Assembly (NCBI GenBank): GCA_039090855.1
Contig: CM077034.1
Coordinates: 227,814,701-227,878,700, forward strand
Direction: 5' to 3'
DNA length: 64,000 bases
Source: Macrothele yani
Taxonomy: Eukaryota > Arthropoda > Arachnida > Araneae > Macrothelidae
The translations under genes were made by a program, and so were the position numbers. Below are positions 21,560 to 32,149 of the stretch, piece by piece. The stretch's first letter is position 1, and each line of letters begins with the position of its first letter. The notes under the pieces were generated by a model. The model searched no databases, was not told the DNA's origin, and worked only from the letters and a program-made list of their open reading frames with translations.

Positions 21560-22105
21560 AATTTTTCTATAAGTCGAAACGTAGTTTTGTGGGAAAACCC
21601 CGGGGAAATCATATTCTAAAACTCGAATTAAAGAAAAAGATCCACCTGTTGCTAGTCTTGTCAGTGCTGTGGGTTAAACAATGGTTTGGTCCACTGGACA
21701 AAGATGATCCGTATCCCATCCGCCCTGTGATGGGGGTGTTTTCATCCCTTCCAGGTGGACCATTTTCAAGGATTTAGCCCTTAGCTACAAGGCCTGTCTA
21801 GTAGCATCTCAGAAGAATTCTTTCAAAGTTCTTTCTTGAGTCTGCATTCTTTTGGGCCCATTTTGACAGCGAGTGCTGTTCAGCCAGTTTTATTCGGTTG
21901 ATGCATAAGCTTATGCTGTTTTATGTCCCGAGTTTTCCCAGGTCAGTTGTGACGGTCCAGATGGCCAGATGCATATCAAAACGTAGCCATTGATATCGTG
22001 TATCTAAATCATATTGCGTCGTGTGATTGTAGCTAATGGTTTTTCGGTTTTCATGTCTGGAAGCGTGGAGTGTCAAGTAGAGAGGAATGAGAAATACTGA
22101 CAATT
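21560..22105. other. Stretch without recognisable gene
   Basis: No coding similarity seen. GGTCCACTGGACAAAG near 21,690 and GGTGGACCATTTTC near 21,754 are loosely inverted but not enough to call an element. Confidence 0.5.
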
Positions 22106-22124
22106 ACTCATCTACAAGTTTAAC

Positions 22125-22632
22125 AAGGGATCCCCAGCCGCCGAGGCTACTCGAAAAATCAGTGCTGTGTATGGGGAGGATGCTATAGCTCCGAGGTAGC
22201 AATTCTGACCTCAACAACTCCCCACGCTCAGGTCTTCCATCTCGCTTTGATGAGGATCATTTGAACCATCTCATATGCGTCAAACCACACACAAATTGGC
22301 CACTGAGATGGACTCCGATCAGGCCAGAATGGTGCGACACATGGAACGTATGGGAAAAAACCAGAAATTGGGGTTTCGAGTACCCCACACTCTCTCCGAG
22401 GGCAGCAAGAAACAGCATGCTGCCATATGTGGTTTCTTGCTCGCCCGTTATGGCGAATGTTCACAGCAACAGACTCTTTCTGTCACGTATTTTTAGAAAA
22501 GATGAAAAGTGTTGTCTCTGCATGAATTTCAGGCATCGCAGGGAATTGTTAAGCCCAAACAGGACGCCCACACGACGTCCAAAACATGACGTTCATCCTG
22601 CTAAGATCATGTTCTTTGTCTGGTGGTACACA
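22125..22632 (+). pseudogene. mariner-like transposase remnant, cut by Tc1 copy 2
   Basis: Across frames the order is AAEATRKISAVYGEDAIAPR (N-terminal helix-turn-helix), LATEMDSDQARMVRHMERMG, GFRVPHTLSEGSKKQHAAIC, then FLSRIFRKDEKCCLCMNFRH where the first catalytic motif (CDEKW in relatives) reads KDEKC, and last PAKIMFFVWWYT. This order matches the SETMAR-type mariners, a lineage different from the copy at 799. It stops at about 22,632 where inverted Tc1 sequence begins, so the DNA for the second and third Asp is missing. Confidence 0.75.
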
Positions 22633-22939
22633 GCTACAGTAGCAGCTATGCCACGAACATCTTGTTTATTATTTTCCCTGTGCACTGTTTTCGTTGATAC
22701 TGGGGTCTGTAGATGCAGATTGAGCTCCGCATTAATTTTCGGCGCCGTGGTCTTCTTATTAAGGGTAACAACCCTCTTTAATGCTTTCCTGTCTCTATCA
22801 GTTAGGGTCGTTTCACGACCGCTATTTTAGACACAGTAGCTGTCGATATCCCCACCACGCTGGTGACTATAATCACGGAGGCAATAACTAGCCGGCCAGC
22901 AAGAATTACCCTTCTTTCAAAGTCCGTTAGGTCGCTCAT
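22633..22939 (-). pseudogene. Tc1 transposase N-terminal fragment
   Basis: It starts MSDLTDFERRVILAGRLV at 22,939. The pattern MSxLxDFER, two helix-turn-helix segments, then DRxRKALKRVVTLNKKTT matches copy 1 at 17,679 residue by residue. A stop breaks the first helix-turn-helix region. The protein ends at the truncation point, so no catalytic residues remain. Confidence 0.85.
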
Positions 22940-22969
22940 TTCGTCGTCACCCTGAAAGAAATTTTGAAA

Positions 22970-24380
22970 CAAGACAATTTAAATGCACTTAAACAGGACC
23001 TTGAGATTGTGAACAAAGCTATTACAACCAAAAAGTGGTGGATACCTTTGCGTATTGTGACGTACGCAGCTTTGCAACAAGTCTCTTTAAATGCACTTAA
23101 ACAGGACCTTGAGGTGTTAAACAAAGCAATTACAACCAAAAAGGAATGGATACCTTTGAGTATTGCCATGTACACAGCTTTGCAACAAGACACTTTAAAT
23201 GCACTTAAACAGGACCTTGAGGTTATAAACAAAGCTATTACAACCAAAAAGTGGTGGATACCTTGGAGCATTGCCATGTACACAGCTTTGCAACAAGACT
23301 CTTTAAATGCACTTAAACAGGACCTTGAGATTGTGAACAAAGCTATTACAACCAAAAAGGGATGGATACCTTTGAGTATTGCCATGTACACAGCTTTGCA
23401 ACAAGACTCTTTAAATGCACTTAAACAGGACCTTGAGATTGTGAACAAAGCTATTACAACCAAAAAGGAATGGATACCTTTGAGTATTGCCATGTACACA
23501 GCTTTGCAACAAGACACTTTAAATGCACTTAAACAGGACCTTGAGATTATGAATAAAGCTATTACAACCAAAAAGTGGTGGATACCTTTGGGTATTGTGA
23601 CGTACGCAGCTTTGCAACAAGACTCTTTAAATGCACTTAAACAGGACCTTGAGGTGTTAAACAAAGCTATTACAACCAAAAAGGGATGGATACCTTGGAA
23701 TATTGCCATGTACACAGCTTTGCAACAAGACACTTTAAATGCACTTAAACAGGACCTTGAGGTTATAAACAAAGCTATTACAACCAAAAAGTGGTGGATA
23801 CCTTTGAGCATTGCCATGTACACAGCTTTGCAACAAGACTCTTTAAATGCACCTAAACAGGACTTTGAGGTTGTAAACAAAGCTATTACAACCAAAAAGG
23901 GATGGATACCTTTGAGTATTGCCATGTACACAGCTTTGCAACAAGACACTTTAAATGCACTTAAACAGGACCTTGAGGTTATAAACAAAGCTATTACAAC
24001 CAAAAAGTGGTGGATACCTTTGAGCATTGCCATGTACACAGCTTTGCAACAAGACTCTTTAAATGCACTTAAACAGGACCTTGAGGTTATAAACAAAGCT
24101 ATTACAACCAAAAAGTGGTGGATACCTTTGAGTATTGCCATGTACACAGCTTTGCAACAAGACACTTTAAATGCACTTAAACAGGACCTTGAGATTGTGA
24201 ACAAAGCTATTACAACCAAAAAGTGGTGGTTACCTTTGCGTATTGTGACGTACGCAGCTTTGCAACAAGATACTTTAAATGAACTTAAACAGGACCTTGA
24301 GGTTCTAAACAAAGCTATTGCAACCAGAAAGTAATGGATGCTTTTGAGTATTGCGACGTACGCAGCGAAATTAAAAGTCA
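22970..24380. repeat. 108-bp tandem array, about 12.7 units
   Basis: Each 108-bp unit translates on the plus strand as LNALKQDLEVINKAITTKKW then WIPLSIAMYTALQQDS (36 residues) and is also open on the minus strand. Units differ at a few codons: GAGATTGTG/GAGGTTATA/GAGGTGTTA, TGGTGG/GGATGG/GAATGG, CGT/AGT/AGC. Most of these changes are amino-acid replacements and synonymous changes are rare, the reverse of what purifying selection gives. The last unit has TGG changed to TAA at 24,332. I read it as a satellite and not a gene. Some neighbouring types alternate, which suggests unequal exchange. Confidence 0.9.
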
Positions 24381-24429
24381 TGTCTTTGAGCGTGGTGTTC
24401 ACATTATTCTGCCCAACACCAGTATGTTC

Positions 24430-24790
24430 ATAGTACAGTGTGTGATCTTTTATGGAGAACTCTTAGAATTTAGTGTGTCTTGAAATATGGGATGTTTTAT
24501 CCAAAATCCTTGGGACTTGGGGTTGTCTGGATAAAGGGTGTTTTTTGTACAGTATGTGATCTCTTACGCTGTGCTTTTCGGGTCTCCTAGATAAAGCATC
24601 TTTGTTTATATAGTATGGGATATTTCTTTATTCGCGGAATTACACTTTTTTGTCATCGTATGGGTCAGTCTCGCGATCGATTCAGAACTGAAGATGAATT
24701 TGCATACGTGAGATTATTTATCTTTTTTCGCGTCATTTGGGTCATTCTCTAGATCGATGCAAAACTGAAGATGAATTTGCATACATTAAA
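24430..24790. repeat. Two small direct-repeat pairs
   Basis: GTACAGTGTGTGATCTTTTA at about 24,435 recurs as GTACAGTATGTGATCTCTTA at about 24,547. AACTGAAGATGAATTTGCATAC occurs near 24,690 and 24,763 within a repeat of about 75 bp that also includes GATCGAT. No gene seen. Confidence 0.65.
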
Positions 24791-25510
24791 TCGCATTAAT
24801 ATTTAATTAGTTACGTACAGATACATGTCATTATGCTGTTCTCTGATATTCAGATGTTAGCTCCACAAAGAAATGCAAACTACCAGACAAATGAATAACG
24901 ACACTTTCATGCAGAGCCATTCTAGAGTCTGTTGAGAACTCAGAATTCCTGTGTAGGTCTCCTAAAGCAGCTATGACTTTCAATGACGAACTTACTTGCT
25001 TACTACTAATTTCACTGTCATTTGTTCTCGCATTAATTAGTGTTTAATGTAAACGATGTAAATTTTAATTTGTGATGGTGTAATTCCGTAGGTGGTAAAA
25101 ATAAGTCGGCGATCGTTCTGCAGCGGAGTTAATTTTATCAAACAATGCCACGTACTGTCGGGTTTTTTGCTTGGCACTGTATGATAATGGCATCTACTAT
25201 TCTTTTTGGGGAGGTGCAAGAAGTTTGGGTGCGACCTGTCGAACGAGGTGAATTTCGATTCTCAGAGACAACAGACGAAAACTTCCGCAGTCCCTTGTTC
25301 CGTGAGGGACTAAGATGTTAGGACCCATTATCACAGTAGCCTCACCATTTCGTTCATCTCCCACCCACTCCATTCTTGACTCCCCCATTGTCTCACATGT
25401 CTTGCTGGGGACATAATCCTTGGGTGGTGGGAGCCCACTGTACTCTTAAGAAGGATCACTTAAGAGACAAAGAAGCCCCTATAACGAAGTAAATTTCTCC
25501 GTCATTTTTG

Positions 25511-25582
25511 GTCTACGCCGGGATTCGAACCCGAGTACGCTTATTCCGGAACAAGTCGCTCTACCAACTGAGCTACGCAGAC
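25511..25582 (-). other. tRNA-like sequence (pseudo-tRNA or SINE head)
   Basis: On the minus strand the ends pair as a 7-bp acceptor stem (GTCTGCG with CGTAGAC, one G-T). The D arm is TAGCTCAGTTGGTAGAGC, a perfect A box, and the T arm is TCGGGTTCGAATCCCGG, a perfect B box. The middle reads CTTGTTCCGGAATAAG: the loop contains TCCGGA, so an Arg-CCG anticodon is possible, but the 5-bp anticodon stem cannot form in the standard register. It is absent from the paralogous block at 38.9 kb. A pseudo-tRNA or tRNA-derived insertion is more likely than a working gene. Confidence 0.6.
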
Positions 25583-26043
25583 ATATATTCTGATTCCTAT
25601 CTGCCTTTATGTCGTGTGCGTCCTGCTGGCAGGTACGTCACATCTCCTGGTACGTTACACCCCTTCCCCCTCTCAGATGAAGTAATGTTTACTGCCACGG
25701 TTCTGCCGTATGACAAGATTACTACCGAACCATTCGCCTGCTCCCTTGCTGCAAATCGCATGAGTTTAGACCCGGGAAATGCTTGCTGCATCCCTAAAAT
25801 CAGGCGATTCCATTATCGTCAAGTTCCAAGAAAAACAAATCCGACTAAACGCTATCGTCGCGATAAATGTGGGTAATTGTTAAGAATAAAAGATAGTTAA
25901 TAATAATCTGTAGTAAAAGGAACAGCAACTTAGACATCCGAGCAAAATAGCGAGTTGTTTTCTTAATTTTTCGTAATTCAGATCGTTGGTTCTAGTCCTT
26001 TCGTGTGGGGCTGGTGTGAGTTTGATTTTTAGGCGTTACGCAG

Positions 26044-26490
26044 TTAAGGTGGATCCACCTAAAATCTTTGCCTTGTATTTCCAATGGGCAAACTTCTGTA
26101 GCCATTTTCTGCACAACTAACCCGCTCACAAAAATGAAAATTCGAATTTAAATAAAAATAACTTTGTTTTATTGCCTATTATACTTAATATTTTCTAAAA
26201 CTTATCCATAATTATATTAAAAAAACATAACGTTGCCTTTGGTGGCGTTGAGACCAGAAAATAGATAGCGGGACCTGTACATTGACGACGTCAGTAGACA
26301 AAAAATTGCTATATTACTTAAATATGGTGAAAATTTAGAAAATATTACTGTATACCAGGCTATAAAGTAAACTTACTTTTATCGATGTTCAAATTTTCAT
26401 ACTTGGAAACGCGTCAATTGTGAAGAAAATGGCTACAGAACTTTGCCCTTTGGAAATACGAGGCACAGATTTTAGGTGGATCCACTTTAA
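26044..26490. mobile_element. TTAA-flanked foldback MITE, copy 1
   Basis: TTAA lies at both ends (26,044 and 26,487). The ends are inverted: GGTGGATCCACCTAAAATCT against AGATTTTAGGTGGATCCAC. Pairing continues inward through CCTTGTATTTCCAA, GGCAAA and GTAGCCATTTTC to near the centre, so almost the whole 447 bp can fold into one hairpin. No coding. TTAA target use is the hallmark of piggyBac-type elements. Confidence 0.8.
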
Positions 26491-26820
26491 ATTATAAAAA
26501 GGTCATTGTTACAGTTAATTTTTATGGCATTTTTGAGGTGGTCTCCACATTTGCCAGAGTCGAAAGTGTTTTTCTTTGTTCATAGAGAACAAAATGGCGC
26601 CGTTTCGCATAGCTCTGTTTAAAGCAATAAGGTCATATTTTTATTGTAGCGAGAGTAATTTTTATTGTGATAGGATAAAGATACTAATGTGGTAACAAAA
26701 GGTAAACGCAATACGATAACAATAGTGGTAACAAAAAGAAATCCTTCTATTGCTGTGTGTTTGTTTGCTATAAAACTTCACGACCCCACCATTCCGTGCT
26801 ATTATTTCGTAAGAACGGTG

Positions 26821-27310
26821 TCACGTCAATTCGTCGCAGAACCAGAACGGTGTCACGTCAATTCGTCGCGTGCGTCAATTCGTCGCGTGCGTCAATTCGT
26901 CGACTACGTCAATTCGTCGCCTGCGTCAATTCGTCGGGCGTCAATTCGTCGACTACGACAATTCGTCGCGCGTCAATTCGTCGCGGACAAATTCGTCGAC
27001 TACGTCAATTCGTCGCATGCGTCAATTCGTCGCGCATCAATTCGTCGCGGACAAATTCGTCGACTACGTCAATTCGTCGCCTACGTCAATTCGTCGCGCG
27101 TCAATTCGTCGACTGCGTCAATTCGTCGCGCGTTAATTCGTCGCGTTTACAGATTTTGGTTACATACAAAACGAATTCAGGAAAACGTACGATTTCGAAC
27201 GTCTTGCTCCCTGATCGAACTACGTCAATTCGTCAACTGCGTCAATTCGTCGCGGACAAATTTGTCGACTACGTCAATTCGTCGACTACGTCAATTCGTC
27301 GCGTTTACAG
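26821..27310. repeat. Outer left-end satellite (CGTCAATTCGTCG units)
   Basis: The motif CGTCAATTCGTCG recurs about every 13-18 bp with linkers such as ACTA, CCTG and CGTG, mainly 26,821-27,145 and again at 27,222-27,303. The same motif, inverted, forms the extreme right end of the element at 36,312-36,360. Open frames rich in NSS/IRR come from this repeat. Confidence 0.9.
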
Positions 27311-28790
27311 ATTTTGGTTACATACAAAACGAATTCAGGAAAACGTACGATTTCGAACGTCTTGCTCCCTGATCGAATTTATAAAGTTTGGACACGCAGA
27401 CAGGATAGGAATATTACCTTTTTCTTTGGCACTAAAAATATTAGACGGTAAACGGTTTTTGGAACGGGTCAGGGGCCCGGTTGGTCAGAGCCCCCATACA
27501 CAAAATATTCGTAAGATCTACAGTTTTCAATTCAGAACCAAAAAATCAGGTATCCTATCTCATAGTACTCTAACTTAGACGGTTGTCAGTTTTTGGAACG
27601 GGTCAAGGTCCGGGGAGTCAGAGCCCCCCCCCCCCCCCGTACATACAAAATTTTCGTAAAATCTAGTTTTCATTTCAGAACCATCAAATTTGGTATCATG
27701 AAACTCTAACTTAGACGCTAGACGGTTTATGGTAGTGGTTGGTGCTCGCGGGTTCAGAGCCCCCTCATAAAAAATTTCGTAAAATCTACAGTTTTCATCT
27801 TAGAACCACCAAATTTGGTATACTATCTTATGGTACTCTAACTTAGTCGGCAGACCGTTTTTGGAACGGGTCAAGACACGGGGGTCAGAGCCCCCACAAA
27901 CAAAATTTTCTTAAAAACCACAGTTTTCAATTCAGAACCACCTAATCTGGTATACTATCTCATGGTACTCTAACTTAGACGCTAGACGGTTTTTGGAAGG
28001 GGTTGGAGCCCGGGGGTCAGACGCCCCCCTTCATAAAAAATTTCGTAAAATCTACAGTTTTTATCTTAGAACCACCAAATTTGGTATACTATCTTATGGT
28101 ACTCTAACTTAGTCGGCAGACCGTTTTTGGAACGGATCAAGGCCCGGGGGTCAGAGCCCCCACATACAAAATTTTCTTAAAAACTACAGTTTTCAATTCA
28201 GAACCACCTAATCTGGTATACTATCTCATGGTACTCTAACTTAGACGCTAGACGGTTGTTGGAAGGGGTTGGAGCCCGGGGTCAGACCCCCGAATAAACA
28301 CTTTTTCGTACAATCTACAGTTTTCAATTTAGAACCACCAAATTTGGTATACTCTCTCATGGTACTCTAACTTAGACGGTAGACGGTTTTTGGAACGGGT
28401 CGGGCACAGGGTCAGAGTCCCTCCGCCCATAAATATTTTTCGTAAAAACTAAAGTTTTCAATTTAGAGCTACCAAATTTGGTATGCTATATAATGGTGCT
28501 CTAAATTAAACGGTAGACGGTTTTCAGAACGGGTCGGGGCAAGGGTGGTTACCCCCCCCCTACACACAAACTTTCGTAAAATCTATAGTTTTCAATTTAG
28601 AACCACCAAATTTTGTATATTATCTCATGGTACTCTAACTTAGACGGTAGAAGGTTTTTGGAACGGATCAAGGCCCGGGGGTAAGACCCCCCGCACATAC
28701 AAAATTTTCTTAAAATCTTTATTTTTCAATTCAGAACCACCAAATTTTGTGTCATGAAACTCTAACTTAGCGGGAGACGGTAAGTGAAAG
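27145..28790. repeat. Left terminal inverted repeat of the MULE
   Basis: A 78-bp block (TTACAGATTTTGGTTACATA to TTGCTCCCTGATCGAA) occurs twice (about 27,147 and 27,306). It is followed by ten units of about 132 bp, each holding CTCTAACTTAGACGGTAGAC, GGTTTTTGGAACGGGTC, CCCGGGGGTCAGAGCCCC and TTTCGTAAAATCTACAGTTT. Units start near 27,567, 27,703, 27,835, 27,967, 28,102, 28,234, 28,364, 28,497, 28,632 and 28,758. Confidence 0.9.
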
Positions 28791-30740
28791 CGCAACATTA
28801 TTAACTTGATTTGTTATGCAAACCTTATAAATACGACCACAGCGATTAAAAGTTACTAAAGAGTCCTTGTAAGTAATATTTTTTGACCGAGTGCAAGTAC
28901 TATTTACGAAATGTCAACAGGTCAAAATATCTAAAGTAACAATGAAATTTGGAATATTTCTTTTTTCTTTCTTTTTATTTCAGTTTTGACACTTGTATTA
29001 AGTTTTAAAAACATATATTTCTCCTGTCGTATACCTTCATTGTGCTTTAAACAGAATTTCTTACCATGTTTTGGGTATTTTGTTTCGTGTGGTTGCAGTT
29101 TTTTTAATGTTTTGGGCATTTCATTTTGTGTGGTTACTTCTTTTTATGTTTTGGGCATTTTACTTTGTATGGGTGTTTTTGTTATGTTTTTGTTCTTTTC
29201 TTTCCTGTGGTGGTTGTAATGTCGACAGGATGAAAAGAGGAAACTGTGGACAGTCACGATGCCTACTTGCTTCTAATTTTTTTTTCAAATACAGCACATG
29301 ATTTTGTATTGAGTTATACCACTTACTCATTAAGCGACTACAGGTTTCTTTAAATATGAACGTTTTCTTAGAGCCTTTTGTTTCCTCTATCTAGCTTTTT
29401 CGGTTCCGCAATTTCATTTTTTGGTTTTAGAATATTTTCCTTATTATTAATCTATTTTCTCATGCAAAGTCTTTATGTAAGGTATGTTTATTCTATCGAA
29501 GTATTTTGCAATTATACGTGAAGCCCTGTTGCTGAAGTAAAAAAAATATTTCCAACTGAAACAACGCAGTTCAGATATTTTCCCGCTGTTAACTCAAAGA
29601 ATGAAAACAAAAACAACAAATCTGTGCAATGGTTGAGGCATGAGACAGTACTTACTGGTAACCAGGCAAAGTTTTAAGGAAGAATGAGCTTAAGAATTTC
29701 TAACTGCAACAAAAAAGAGCATCCGCACTGTATCCGTCCCCATCCCCTAGTGCCGGCCTTTGGACGTCTTGAAAGAGAAGTCTTTAGGACACATCTGTAT
29801 CGTAATTGCCTGAGCATTCGCGACAATCTTCTGGTGTCGTAGTAGAAAAACACACTTCCTACTTCGCCTAAATTGCTTGGATGTAATGCCAACGAACAAA
29901 GTTTTGCTCTCGCATTGGATTTCTGTTGCTTTTGATGGAATACTTTTCCCCTGGGGTTCACCGCTTTCACTATAGTCTTCAGGACAGGCGGCAATACACC
30001 TCAACGTAAAACACCAATTTCACGGCAATTAACTGCAATTAGCAAAAGAGAGGGCGGTACAGGAAATAAGTCGAACGAGACAGATCTGAACTTAGAAAGT
30101 CAGGGGAAGGTGTTGCATGAAAAACTGTGTTTGGCTTACAGATCATTTGGCACGTATGGACGTAGGTTTCGTTTAATATGTTACGGGGTAAACAAATTGT
30201 CTTTTCAGTATAACAATTTTCTTTCATACGCATGGTGCAACACAAAAAATTTGAATTTATTTTTGAGAATTAGCATGACGCCTACCGGCCCAGAGTACAG
30301 CTTCCCAGTCCGTGCCTGCTGCCGCCTCCGGAACCTGGCTCCCGGGTTCTTCGCATCTGTTGATCCCCCGCCTGGAGCGTCCCAGCTGTAAAATACATGT
30401 ACCTCTGCGTTTTGGAAAAACAAAAGATAAGATGCCGATCCTTAAAATTAACCACTTCTTGTGACCGCAGGTACGAAAATCTTGAACTTCGCTTAAACCC
30501 TAACTGGAGGAACAAGCTTCACGTGATTGTCTGTATTCGGAGTGTTTTATTGAATGGTTGCTCATTAGTTCGTAGTTGACTGGAGAACAGAGAAAGTGCT
30601 TGTTGAAACATTTGTTGTGCGTTGTCAAGTGATAATAGTGGAAATATATCATTCTAAATATTTTGGAAAGAGAAAGTGCATTGTTTTTCGAAGGCACTAT
30701 GCAGATGAAGAATGCAACATAAATAGTTAACTCACAAAAA
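28790..30740. other. MULE interior, upstream of the transposase
   Basis: It starts with one copy of a subterminal repeat (GCAACATTATTAACTTGATT) that recurs at 32.6-33.1 kb. At 29,060-29,190 ATGTTTTGGG(T/C)ATTT recurs three times at about 45-50 bp. Two overlapping minus-strand open frames at 29,674-30,004 (106 and 85 codons) have no similarity that I recognise. A GC-rich patch at 30,280-30,390 stands out. No assignable function. Confidence 0.5.
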
Positions 30741-30749
30741 GAAAATGAT

Positions 30750-32145
30750 TTGCTGAAATGGAAAGGGTATTTATTTTGCCATAACAGAGTGCGAGGTGAT
30801 TTACGGTATTGTCACTGTATTGAAAGAAATTATGGAAATTGTACTGGCTTTGCTAGTACTATTCTTATTGGAGATGAACACAGGATGCGCAATGAGAAAC
30901 CACATAATCATGCTCCAAGACCGGAGAAAAGTGATGTTGCTGTTGCAAGAGCGCAAATAAAAGAACGAGCGAGAAATACGGACGAAGCCCCTGCACAAAT
31001 TATTCAAACCGTGACAACGTCAATGGCTACAGTAAATGCAGCTTACATGCCTAATATGGATGCACTAAGGCAAGTTGTAAAAAAGAGAAGACATGCCAAG
31101 ACATGCCTGCGGAGCCTACGACTTCAGAACGGATCGATGCCCCAATAAATTTACAGGAGAAGATGGTGCAAAATTTCTTGGCAGAGATAGCGCATTTGGA
31201 CATCAAAGAATTATTTTATTTTTAACAGAGAATAATTTACGAAAGCTTAAAGAAGCACCCCTCTGGATTATGGATGGGACATTTGAAACTTGTCCAACCC
31301 TTTTTAGGCAATTATGTTCCATTCATGCTATGGTTGAAACGAATCCAGAGATGCACAGACTTGTCCCACTAGTTTATGGGTTACTTTCCAGCAAGTATAA
31401 ATAATATAATACTATTATAAAGTATTTTTATAGGATTTACAAGACTATGCATCAGACTATGATATTCAGCTTGCACCACAATATACGCATAATAATAGAT
31501 TTTGAAATAGCTACCGTTATAATGCTGCTAAAAAGGAATTTGGAAGCAGCACACACAAATGTTGTTGGTTTCATCTCGGAAAAAAATGTGCTGAGGAATA
31601 TCCATCCTCTGGCATAGCCTAGGAATATAAGGAAAACAGTGAGTTTGCTCTCAAAGTCAGACATTTGCAAGCACTCGCATTTTTTTCATCTGATGAAATT
31701 CCAGCTGCTTTTGAAGAAGTGAAATCAATTTTACTAGAATATGCAGATTCTGTAGTTCAGTGGTTTGAGGAAAATTATGTTCTTGGAAAATTTCGTGGAA
31801 GCAGAAGAAACAATCCAAGCAGAAGCCCTTCGCTGTTCCCGGCAACAATTTGGTCAGTTAGTGAAAACAATTTATTTGGCTTTCCCAGAACACAAAGCGA
31901 ACTTGAAAGATTAGACAGACGCTGGAATACAATTCTGGGAGAGAAAAAACTGTGACTGTACGAAATAATCAGTGAAATTGCGAAAGAGCAGAGAACAACT
32001 ATGGCTAAAATCGAAAGAGTGATAGCACAGATTCCAACAAATCCACCCAGAAGAGAAATGCTGGCAAGATAAAAAGGAATTCGAACTTCTTTGGTGCACA
32101 CAGACAATGTTAACATGCTGGACATTTTAAGAGGAATTTCATATA
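30750..32145 (+). pseudogene. MULE transposase with FLYWCH zinc finger, frameshifted
   Basis: This would be the element's cut-and-paste transposase. The N-terminus is a FLYWCH-type finger: GYLFCHNRVRGDLRYCHC, NCTGFAST and EKPHNHAP give the Cys-Cys-His-His ligands. Frames shift near 31,100. MULE catalytic blocks follow: LWIMDGTFETCPTLFRQL (31,260-31,310, first Asp) and LVPLVYGLL, then IIIDFEIATV near 31,495 (second Asp). After another shift come CCWFHLGKKCAEEYPSSGIA (conserved FH..K), ALAFFSSDEIPAAFEEV and, last, DILRGISYNST at about 32,120. FLYWCH plus MULE is the pairing seen in animal Phantom-type Mutator elements. At least four frame breaks make it inactive. Confidence 0.88.
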
Positions 32146-32149
32146 ATTC

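Larger units (their letters stand above)
22633..24422 (-). mobile_element. Tc1 element, copy 2 (3' truncated, carries 108-bp array)
   Basis: It has the same family sequence as copy 1: CAGCTATGCCACGAACATCTTG here against CAGCTCTGCTATGAATATCTTG in copy 1. The transposase start is on the minus strand at 22,939. The right terminus at 24,394-24,422 (GGTGTTCACATTATTCTGCC onward) is followed by TA at 24,423. The catalytic half is absent, so the element is truncated at 22,633. Most of its length (22,970-24,380) is the amplified leader. Confidence 0.85.
24795..26820. repeat. Segmental duplication, block P (copy 1)
   Basis: This block is collinear with 38,281-40,090: shared stretches include GATTCAGATGTTAGCTCCAC, CGAACGAGGTGAATTTCGAT, TTGCTGGGGACATAATCC and TTATTTCGTAAGAACGGTG. 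Compared with copy 2 it has about 180 extra bases at 25,490-25,680 that include the tRNA-like sequence. It holds no convincing protein frame. It ends where the MULE insertion begins. Confidence 0.9.

Noticed and set aside
22936..24402. 488- and 456-codon frames as a real repetitive protein
   Set aside because: Both strands are open, unit differences are mostly replacements, a stop occurs in the last unit, and the unit comes from the Tc1 leader.
24430..24620. pogo/Tigger-type element from GTCTGGATAAAGGG motifs
   Set aside because: Only a weak resemblance of short motifs. No inverted ends or transposase sequence.
26689..27578. Frames of 227 and 273 codons rich in IRR/NSS
   Set aside because: They read the CGTCAATTCGTCG satellite and MULE end in several frames. 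No unique coding content.
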